Shown here: positions 1 through 5,267 of the stretch, in pieces
How the letters are laid out: every line of letters starts with the position of its first letter
Numbering within the stretch: position 1 is the first letter of the stretch
NCBI GenBank assembly: GCA_023267315.1
Contig: JAHFNN010000034.1
Coordinates: 1 to 9,042 of the forward strand
Direction: 5' to 3'
DNA from: Candidatus Nomurabacteria bacterium
Lineage (GTDB): Bacteria > Patescibacteriota > Minisyncoccia > Phycocordibacterales > UBA9973
Length of the DNA: 9,042 nt
Program-made: the position numbers and the translations under genes
The notes under the pieces: generated by a model
The model's database searches: none
What the model saw: only the letters and a program-made list of their open reading frames with translations
Told to the model about the DNA's origin: nothing

Positions 1-1281
1 GAGTCGCTTAAAGAAAAGACTATTTGAATTCGCCTCGGTAAATTGGTGGAAGGCGGATTCGAGTTCATTCATGATTTGCTCAGCGCGATCTTCTGTCTCA
101 GCCGAAGCCACGACACGCAAATTCGTCGTGACAATCGTGCTCTTTAATTTGTTGCTGATTTTTTCTACTGCCTTGTCATCAATTTTCTTCTCCTTCTCTT
201 TTTGTTCTTTGGTCTTTATGCCAAAAATGATTTCCTTTGCGGCTTCTGCGAAATGTGTATCAAACGTCCCAAAGAGACTTGTGGCTTTTCGGACGGAGGC
301 ACCTTCTTTCACTTCTTTTAAGACTTCGTTCAACTTTTTTACCAGCTGATCACCGGATGGCGTGATAATGAGCTGAATCGCTGCACCTTCGCCTTGTTTC
401 TTTAATTTCGAGAACACATTGATCACTGAATTGAGTGGGTCATGTTCAAACGTCTCATAGGTACGAAGCGGAAATGATTCATTCTCTGCAAGATACGCGT
501 ATCCCCCGACAGCAGCACCATTTTCATTGAAAATATTGTAATCATCAGTCACTTCATTGACGCGACCATCAGGATACGAAGCCAGAAACTGCTTTTCAAA
601 CATATCGGCGCGTTTCTCAGGAACACCAACATAAAAAACCACTTCTTCGCTTTCATGAGAAAGCGCGATTTCAATCGTGAAGTAATTGTGATCGCTGTTA
701 TATCGATCATTAGAAATTGATTGCATTCCTGCATAGAATTGCTCCATAGCAGAAATGAGTTCAGAGAATCCTTTCTGGTCATCCTTACTCCCCTCCGGCA
801 AAGTAAGTTCAAAGAGCTTCATATGGAGTGATTTGAACAGCGGATTACTTTCATGAATTCCTAAGTCAGCAATATGAATGTACTGTACAAGGAATCGGTG
901 AAAATCATCATCGATATGCGGATTGCCTAAATTTTCAGCCACATCAAGTGCGTTCTTAATACCACGATCAAGTACTACAGAGAGCAATTCCTCCATCGTA
1001 TTATCATGTGGTTCTGGCTTCAACTTCAAAACAATTTGATTTTTTTCTGCTTCGGGAGCCTGAAATGATTCATGAAGTACTTCCTTTGTCGGCATTTCAC
1101 GATATTGCTTGATAGTCTCAGAAGTGATCTGTTCACGATTTGCCTCCAAACCTTGGGCTTGGAGTGCACGCTCTTTTTGCGCTATTTGTTCACGCAAAAA
1201 AGCTATCTCCTGTTCGGGAGAAACAAATTTTGGCGCTCCGGTTGGTGTGAAAGTTTCTTGTCTACCCTGAGTTGGTGGCAT
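1..1281 (-). CDS. N-terminal part of a probable type IV secretion / DNA-transfer ATPase-family protein (partial, runs off left edge)
   Basis: The reading frame is open from an ATG at 1279-1281 to the window edge, giving 427 residues without a stop. It starts MPPTQGRQETF. Residues about 20-60 form a charged helical or coiled-coil segment (SPEQEIAFLREQIAQKERAL). A folded region follows, with stretches such as NPHIDDDFHRFLVQYI, VVFYVGVPEKRADMFEKQF and DDYNIFNENG; further on it has PLRTYETFEHDPLNSVINVF and GEGAAIQLIITP, then a Lys/Glu-rich linker and STIVTTNLRVVASAETEDRA. From memory, this matches the N-terminal half of large CPR proteins annotated as type IV secretory / conjugative DNA-transfer proteins, whose C-terminal half is a VirD4/TraG- or HerA-like P-loop ATPase. 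No Walker motif lies inside the window, so the ATPase assignment is inference. No transmembrane segment is seen in the visible part. A TATAAT box sits 8 nt before the ATG, which suggests a nearly leaderless mRNA. The frame is certain; the function is moderately supported. Confidence 0.75.
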   Translation of the reverse strand, partial: MPPTQGRQETFTPTGAPKFVSPEQEIAFLREQIAQKERALQAQGLEANREQITSETIKQYREMPTKEVLHESFQAPEAEKNQIVLKLKPEPHDNTMEELLSVVLDRGIKNALDVAENLGNPHIDDDFHRFLVQYIHIADLGIHESNPLFKSLHMKLFELTLPEGSKDDQKGFSELISAMEQFYAGMQSISNDRYNSDHNYFTIEIALSHESEEVVFYVGVPEKRADMFEKQFLASYPDGRVNEVTDDYNIFNENGAAVGGYAYLAENESFPLRTYETFEHDPLNSVINVFSKLKKQGEGAAIQLIITPSGDQLVKKLNEVLKEVKEGASVRKATSLFGTFDTHFAEAAKEIIFGIKTKEQKEKEKKIDDKAVEKISNKLKSTIVTTNLRVVASAETEDRAEQIMNELESAFHQFTEANSNSLFFKRL

Positions 1282-1289
1282 GTATCTTT

Positions 1290-1295
1290 ATTATA
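1290..1295 (-). promoter_or_regulatory. Candidate -10 box of the minus-strand gene at 1281
   Basis: The minus strand reads TATAAT, a perfect -10 consensus, followed by 8 nt and then the ATG at 1281. Transcription would begin only 1-3 nt before the start codon, so the mRNA would be leaderless or nearly so. There is no Shine-Dalgarno sequence in the gap. A -35 match at the expected distance (about 1313-1318) is poor. Confidence 0.45.
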
Positions 1296-1305
1296 CAAGA
1301 TATTC

Positions 1306-1311
1306 TATAAT
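1306..1311 (+). promoter_or_regulatory. Candidate -10 box of the plus-strand gene at 1326
   Basis: The plus strand reads TATAAT, followed by AGAGGT and the ATG at 1326, 14 nt downstream of the box. Transcription would start near 1318, leaving a leader of about 8 nt. The purine run AGAGG (1312-1316) has good Shine-Dalgarno spacing but would lie upstream of that start, so box and Shine-Dalgarno cannot both be used as read. No convincing -35 element is seen. The box is 10 bp from the oppositely oriented TATAAT at 1290-1295. Confidence 0.4.
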
Positions 1312-1325
1312 AGAGGTACACATAT

Positions 1326-1628
1326 ATGTCATTTACAGAACAACAACCGCATACGAATGAGGAAAAAGAGCGTGTCGAAACACCCATTGTCGAAGAAAAT
1401 ACATTGTTAAAAGCAAATAAAGCATATCTGTTCGAGGAAGCACTTGATATGTACGATTGGCAAAAAGCAGAAGGGGTATTTAATGAAAAAGATCAACCCC
1501 TCTATGATGACCTAGTAAAAACCTTGAAAGAGAAATTTGAAAAAGAACATATACGCGTAATACAAACTAAAGAAGATGCGAAAAAATTCAGAGATACAAG
1601 TCCATTATTTAATGAACCAAGGAAGTAA
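1326..1628 (+). CDS. Hypothetical protein, 100 aa, small, acidic and lysine-rich
   Basis: This is a 100-residue protein starting MSFTEQQPHTNEEKE and ending FNEPRK. The first 25 residues are hydrophilic and probably disordered. Residues about 28-80 (LLKANKAYLFEEALDMYDW onward) look like two or three amphipathic helices; the last part, EKEHIRVIQTKEDAKKFRD, could include a short strand. There is no Cys, signal peptide or membrane segment. I do not recognise the family. The gene is divergent from the putative DNA-transfer gene at 1281 and shares a 44-bp intergenic region with it. It is followed after 34 bp by another small gene in the same direction, probably co-transcribed. The frame is supported by the TATAAT box at 1306-1311 and by lysine/glutamate-rich coding typical of the neighbours. 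A longer overlapping frame at 1072-1410 was rejected because it runs antisense through the 1-1281 gene. Confidence 0.75.
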   Translation: MSFTEQQPHTNEEKERVETPIVEENTLLKANKAYLFEEALDMYDWQKAEGVFNEKDQPLYDDLVKTLKEKFEKEHIRVIQTKEDAKKFRDTSPLFNEPRK

Positions 1629-1662
1629 TTATTTATTAGTGTAGTTAATCAAAAAATAGTAT

Positions 1663-2106
1663 ATGGGATTTGAAAAAATGATCGGTGGGTTTTTTAAAAA
1701 GAAACCAGAGGCACAAGGAGGAAATATGAAAATAATCCTTTCAGAAAAAAAACTGATGCAGGATTTAGATAATGTGAATAAAATTTCACTTACCAATTTA
1801 GCATCTGAAGGCATGGGAGGCGGCGGCAAAGGATCACTTTCTGCGTTCGATAAATATGTTCAAGAATATGATCTTGGTGAAGAAGGTGCAACACTTGTGA
1901 ATGAAATAAAAGAACTAGCTGCAAAAATGAGTGAAGTAAAAAAGAGACAGCCAAAACCATCAGACCCACGAGAAATGATTCAGGCGTGGAATACTGATAG
2001 TGTTGGACTCCAAGACGAATTTATCCAAAAGAGAAATAAAGTATTTCAAAAAATGCGTGCAAAAGTTGAATCTCAAAACAAACCTGAACTAGCAGAAGCA
2101 GCCTAA
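1663..2106 (+). CDS. Hypothetical protein, 147 aa (or 126 aa from an internal start)
   Basis: I do not recognise this family. The longest frame starts at ATG 1663 (MGFEKMIGGFFKKKPEAQGG), directly preceded by an in-frame TAG, without a Shine-Dalgarno site. A second ATG at 1726 (residue 22) has AGGAGG at 1716-1721, the clearest Shine-Dalgarno in the window although only 4 nt from the ATG, and would give a 126-aa protein beginning MKIILSEKKLMQDLDNV. The body has a helical start, a Gly-rich turn (SEGMGGGGKGS), then long helices (LSAFDKYVQEYDLGEEG, TLVNEIKELAAKMSEVKKR) and a charged C-terminal helix ending in an Ala/Glu tail. No Cys or membrane segment is present. It follows the 100-aa gene by 34 bp and ends 2 bp before a strong palindromic terminator. 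Existence of the gene is likely; the start is open. Confidence 0.72.
   Translation: MGFEKMIGGFFKKKPEAQGGNMKIILSEKKLMQDLDNVNKISLTNLASEGMGGGGKGSLSAFDKYVQEYDLGEEGATLVNEIKELAAKMSEVKKRQPKPSDPREMIQAWNTDSVGLQDEFIQKRNKVFQKMRAKVESQNKPELAEAA
1716..1721 (+). promoter_or_regulatory. Shine-Dalgarno AGGAGG before the alternative start at 1726
   Basis: AGGAGG lies 4 nt upstream of the in-frame ATG at 1726-1728, inside the longer frame that begins at 1663. It favours translation from residue 22 of the longer frame, or a second, shorter product. The spacing is shorter than the usual 5-9 nt, and the hexamer also encodes part of the QGGN stretch, so it could be coincidental. Confidence 0.4.
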
Positions 2107-2107
2107 A

Positions 2108-2145
2108 AAATATAAAACCCCGACTCGAGTCGGGGTTTTATATTT
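2108..2145. terminator. Bidirectional intrinsic terminator, 38-bp perfect palindrome
   Basis: The sequence is a perfect inverted repeat centred between 2126 and 2127 (core CCCCGACTCGAGTCGGGG, flanked by A-rich and T-rich arms). The GC-rich stem followed by TTTTATATTT gives a Rho-independent terminator on the plus strand, and the symmetric arms give the same on the minus strand. It fills the space between two convergent genes: the plus-strand stop codon is at 2104-2106 and the minus-strand stop codon at 2149-2151. Confidence 0.9.
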
Positions 2146-2148
2146 ATC

Positions 2149-2598
2149 TTAAAATGATTCTCCAAAAACACTCTCTGGATCGATCTTGGGTTGCATTTTT
2201 TCTTCTTTATTATTAAGCTTACTTACAAATTTTATATCGTCCATCTGTTTATCAAGTTTTAATATATTGTGCTTCGATATATTCTCAAATTCGGGTGATA
2301 GCGAGAGCGTATGCGCTTCATTAATCTTTTGAATAGCCTCATTTATAAAGCCATTCTGTGTATATAAATCACTAGCAGTAATTAATGCATTCACCCGCGA
2401 CCGAGCATCTGTACTCGCATTTTTTAACAGATCCGCGACTTTTTCATTCACCAGTGCCAACCGTTGTTCATCAGAAGGTTTTCGATCTGATCTTGATCCT
2501 CTTTTCACTTCTTCTTTAGCCAACGAATGTTCAGGCTCTTTGGGGGACTGTTTTTCGATATTTATTTTTGAGAAATCTGATTCAGAAGAATGTCTCAT
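2149..2598 (-). CDS. Hypothetical protein, 149 aa, disordered N-terminus plus helical (TPR-like) segment
   Basis: I do not recognise a named family. The protein begins MRHSSESDFSKINIEK. Residues 1-45 are highly charged and low in hydrophobics, so probably disordered. Residues about 47-105 look all-helical: LALVNEKVADLLKNAS, then RVNALITASDLYTQNG and INEAIQKINEAHTLS. The pattern of small residues (ASDLYTQNGFINEAI) recalls a single tetratricopeptide-like hairpin, which is only a resemblance. There is no Cys, signal peptide or membrane helix. The ATG at 2598 is preceded by TGATACTAT (2605-2613 on the minus strand), 6 nt from the start codon, implying a leaderless transcript. The gene follows map by 39 bp, is last before the shared terminator, and could also be reached by read-through from map. 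Confidence 0.75.
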   Translation of the reverse strand: MRHSSESDFSKINIEKQSPKEPEHSLAKEEVKRGSRSDRKPSDEQRLALVNEKVADLLKNASTDARSRVNALITASDLYTQNGFINEAIQKINEAHTLSLSPEFENISKHNILKLDKQMDDIKFVSKLNNKEEKMQPKIDPESVFGESF

Positions 2599-2604
2599 AA
2601 ACTT

Positions 2605-2632
2605 ATAGTATCATGTGTACTCTGACGATCAA
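2605..2632 (-). promoter_or_regulatory. Candidate extended -10 promoter of the gene at 2598
   Basis: On the minus strand TTGATC (2627-2632) is followed after 16 bp by TACTAT (2605-2610), preceded by TGA as in an extended -10. The box ends 6 nt before the ATG at 2598, so the expected first transcribed base falls on or next to the start codon. No Shine-Dalgarno sequence exists between the box and the ATG. Confidence 0.45.
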
Positions 2633-2637
2633 TGCGA

Positions 2638-3408
2638 CTAAATTTTAGTTAAAATTTCCGGACCATTTTCTGTGATTACAACCGTGTGTTCGAAGTGAGC
2701 ACTTCGTTTACCATCGGCTGTCTTGAATGTATATTCATCAGGAGTGAGAATGACCGCCGCACGACCCTCATTAATCATTGGTTCAATCGCCACCACCATT
2801 CCAGGCTTGAGGAGTGCTCCCACACCAGGCTTTCCAAAATTTGGAATAAATGGATCTTCGTGAATTTCTTTCCCTACTCCATGACCAGCAAGTTCTCGGA
2901 CAATACCGTATTTGTATTTGCGAATATATTTTTCAATTGCATATCCAACATCCCCTGTTCGTGCACCAGGTTGAGCTGCATCAATACCAATTTCAAGAGA
3001 TTTTTTTGTAATATCAAGTAATTCTTGTACGTTCTTTGGAATTTTTCCAACCGGTACTGTAATTGCATGATCAGTAAAAAGTCCTTTGTGTTTAAGACCA
3101 AGATCAAGTGAGACGATATCTCCTTCTTTTAAAATACGATTGTCATGTGGAATACCGTGCACGACTTCACTATTTACTGATACACACAGACTCGCAGGAT
3201 ATGGATATGGGGCACCAGATGGCTGGTAATTCAAAAAAGCAGGTTCATCACCACCCTCACGAATCAGCTTTTCCGCTACTCGATCGAGCTCTTTTGTGGA
3301 AATACCAGGCTCTACATGAGCCGCCACTTTCTGTAAGACGGCCGCCAATCGACGCCCTCCTTCGCGTAAAACCTCTATTTCTTGGGGTGTTTTTATGATA
3401 ATTGCCAT
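2638..3408 (-). CDS. map: Methionine aminopeptidase, type I
   Basis: This cytoplasmic dinuclear-metal peptidase removes the initiator methionine from nascent proteins when the second residue is small. From the ATG at 3408 the protein is 256 aa (MAIIIKTPQEIEVLREGG), the usual length for a bacterial type Ia enzyme. All expected residues are visible: metal ligands D102 and D113 (SLDLG...FTDHA), H176 in GHGVG, E209 in EPMI and E240 in EHTVVIT, plus the substrate histidines H84 (VVHGIP) and H183. Each is offset by five from the E. coli numbering, showing there is no gap in the core. A TTG at 3417 would add only three residues (MTY) and is less likely, because the ATG gives the canonical start. A TTGCAA-17 bp-TAGTAT promoter lies just upstream. 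It follows paralogue A by 48 bp and precedes the 149-aa hypothetical gene. Confidence is high. Confidence 0.97.
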   Translation of the reverse strand: MAIIIKTPQEIEVLREGGRRLAAVLQKVAAHVEPGISTKELDRVAEKLIREGGDEPAFLNYQPSGAPYPYPASLCVSVNSEVVHGIPHDNRILKEGDIVSLDLGLKHKGLFTDHAITVPVGKIPKNVQELLDITKKSLEIGIDAAQPGARTGDVGYAIEKYIRKYKYGIVRELAGHGVGKEIHEDPFIPNFGKPGVGALLKPGMVVAIEPMINEGRAAVILTPDEYTFKTADGKRSAHFEHTVVITENGPEILTKI

Positions 3409-3417
3409 GTAGGTCAA

Positions 3418-3446
3418 ATACTAGATGAAAATACCCTTATTTGCAA
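3418..3446 (-). promoter_or_regulatory. Candidate promoter of map
   Basis: On the minus strand, TTGCAA (3441-3446) is separated by 17 bp from TAGTAT (3418-3423). The -10 box ends 9 nt before the ATG at 3408, so the leader would be about 2-3 nt and lacks a Shine-Dalgarno sequence. The -35 lies inside a 10-bp palindrome, ATTTGCAAAT (3439-3448). This would let map be expressed separately from the Cys-rich operon upstream. Confidence 0.4.
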
Positions 3447-3454
3447 ATGACAAA

Positions 3455-3486
3455 CCTTACGCCACCTCCTGCTGATAGCAAGATTC
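3455..3486. repeat. 32-bp exact repeat, copy 1 (3' end of paralogue A)
   Basis: This stretch is identical to 5236-5267. It covers the last coding bases of gene A (C-terminal ESCYQQEVA region), its stop codon and two following bases. A 17-bp part (TCCTGCTGATAGCAAGA) recurs at 8621-8637, in the end of gene D. Read on the coding strand it contains AGGAGGTG. Confidence 0.85.
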
Positions 3487-5205
3487 ACAATACAGGTTCC
3501 AACCATCTTTCGGATCAAATATTGAAAAAATATCCTTGTGACATTTCGCGCAGAGAGCTTTGAACATTTTCCCAACAGGAACCATATGGAATTGTTCTTT
3601 GAGTCGTACTTGTGGATGAGTTGTTGGAAGTGGTAATTTCATCTTTCGGTAAAATGCGAGCTCTGTGGGAATAATACGAAACGGCCTACCTGTTATCTCA
3701 CAGCGAATCGCTTTTTCTAAAATATCATCAGTGGTTTCTTCTATTGTTTCTGGTACATCTTTCGCTTCGAGTATCGGAATATTGCCTACGTTGGTTTCAG
3801 GTTCAGACGCGATATACCCACCAAGTTCTTTAATTTTTTCATCAGTAAGTGGGTATGCAACCTGGGCAAGAGAGATGTTGTATGCCTGTGCTGAATATTC
3901 AATGCCAAGTCCATCACCATATTCCCCATTCTCAATAAGTTTTGTTTTGATTTCATCAACAATGCGAAAATACTCATCAGGTTCATACTGTGTATTTAAA
4001 ATACAATATGATTTATTCTGTAGACCGAAACACATAAAACAATAATTGAGATTCTTAGAATTAAATATGAATTCCGAATCAGTACAATATTTTGAAGACA
4101 CTGAAAATTTAACCCAGGCAGAGCTTGAACCGACATTTATTGTGCTATACAAATGATCTGATCCTCCAGAAAAAAGCAGATCCATTGAGTCATGGTGTCC
4201 AAGGGGACTATCTGCATGGCGAATATTTTCTGAATTTTGAGCATCAATGACATCAGAAAGATTTTTGGAATTATAAATAGTAACACCAGAAACATTTTCA
4301 ACAGTAACATTATGTGATGCATTCATTGGTAGCATTTTTACCATCTGCCAAAATTTACTGTTAAATTCATTCATCTTTGTGCGTGAAAATGGCTCAATAG
4401 ACTCCATGAATGCATCATATTCCTCTTTTGTATATTGCTTGTTCCAAATACAATACCGCTTGTTGCGCAGATTCACACAACCAAAACAATCCGTACAATT
4501 ACGACAATCAAAAATAAACATGCAATCTGATGCATGCTTTGAAAAATATGCGAAAGAACATTTGTATAAACGATTTGAATAGACACTATTATATATATGA
4601 TCACAGCCTCTGATTATACGTGAGGTCATAACCATCTTGCTTTTATTCACAAAATTAGAATACCAAACATCTTCAGACTCAAAACAACCACCAGAATAAT
4701 AGGCATTCTTGGAATTTCGTCCACCATTTGAATAATCACTGTTAACACTTGCTGAATCTCTATTTAAAAATGAGGGCATTGGAAACCGTTTTCGAAGTGA
4801 CCAAAGTGTATCGAGATAATTCATTTTAGGATCATATTCAACCCCAAAATCAAATGGATTAAATTCATCACCAATAAAATACTTGTAATCATATACTGGG
4901 AATGGACACTCTTTGGAGAATATCGAGATCATCATTTCGCCATGGTTGGGAGCATCGCATACTCGCTTAAAGAGCTGAATCATTCCCATATGCGGGAGTC
5001 GTCGCATACGCCTGCAGGTCGGGCAATAATTCGGAGCTGGAACGCGAAGCATTTTCAGGAATTCAATATCTTCCGCCATAATTTCAAAATCACCTTCACA
5101 GTATTGATGTTTACCCTTCCAAAGACATGTCCGGGTATGAGGTTTGAGCTCAGCTAAAATAGCGTCTAATTTTTCATCAAATTGGGGGGTTTTGGATACG
5201 GCCAT
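3457..5205 (-). CDS. Cys-rich zinc-ribbon / β-helix-like repeat protein, paralogue A (582 aa, some zinc ligands lost)
   Basis: This is the last gene of a four-gene paralogue array; its function is unknown. The start is ATG 5205 (MAVSKTPQFDEK). Compared with B and C it has an extra N-terminal helix of about 25 residues. First ribbon: H33, C36, C61, C64, where His replaces the usual first Cys. The second N-terminal ribbon has lost its pairs (only C83 and C100 remain). Residues about 155-252 form a repetitive β-helix-like region with a C-x2-C-x2-C-x2-C run at C234, C237, C240 and C243, followed by VNLRNKRYCIWNKQY. A second copy spans about 305-407 (YNSKNLSD..., signature CFGLQNKSYCILNTQY). A linker (AYNISLAQVAYPLT) leads to the C-terminal ribbons. 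The first is degenerate (C502, T505, H530, V533). The second is intact (C552, C555, C573, C576), ending YCESCYQQEVA. It lies 32 bp after gene B. No signal peptide or membrane segment is present. Confidence 0.85.
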   Translation of the reverse strand: MAVSKTPQFDEKLDAILAELKPHTRTCLWKGKHQYCEGDFEIMAEDIEFLKMLRVPAPNYCPTCRRMRRLPHMGMIQLFKRVCDAPNHGEMMISIFSKECPFPVYDYKYFIGDEFNPFDFGVEYDPKMNYLDTLWSLRKRFPMPSFLNRDSASVNSDYSNGGRNSKNAYYSGGCFESEDVWYSNFVNKSKMVMTSRIIRGCDHIYNSVYSNRLYKCSFAYFSKHASDCMFIFDCRNCTDCFGCVNLRNKRYCIWNKQYTKEEYDAFMESIEPFSRTKMNEFNSKFWQMVKMLPMNASHNVTVENVSGVTIYNSKNLSDVIDAQNSENIRHADSPLGHHDSMDLLFSGGSDHLYSTINVGSSSAWVKFSVSSKYCTDSEFIFNSKNLNYCFMCFGLQNKSYCILNTQYEPDEYFRIVDEIKTKLIENGEYGDGLGIEYSAQAYNISLAQVAYPLTDEKIKELGGYIASEPETNVGNIPILEAKDVPETIEETTDDILEKAIRCEITGRPFRIIPTELAFYRKMKLPLPTTHPQVRLKEQFHMVPVGKMFKALCAKCHKDIFSIFDPKDGWNLYCESCYQQEVA

Positions 5206-5235
5206 AAAGTATTTTCACTTTACACCTTTCGATTC

Positions 5236-5267
5236 CCTTACGCCACCTCCTGCTGATAGCAAGATTC
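5236..5267. repeat. 32-bp exact repeat, copy 2 (3' end of paralogue B)
   Basis: This stretch is identical to 3455-3486 and occupies the same position relative to the stop codon of gene B. One mismatch follows at 5268, then two more matching bases. The surrounding coding sequence is much more diverged than this. Confidence 0.85.

Noticed and set aside
549..812. Minus-strand frame of 87 codons
   Set aside because: It is out of frame inside the open 427-codon partial gene on the same strand, which has no interruption.
1072..1410. Plus-strand frame of 112 codons
   Set aside because: It runs antisense through the start of the 1-1281 gene, covers the divergent promoter region, and overlaps the better supported gene at 1326.
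2686..3398. Several plus- and minus-strand frames inside map
   Set aside because: All overlap the methionine aminopeptidase gene, whose metal ligands and length are complete in a single frame.
3409..3456. Terminator between gene A and map
   Set aside because: Only a 10-bp AT-rich palindrome (3439-3448) is present, without a GC stem or U-run; it overlaps the candidate -35 element instead.
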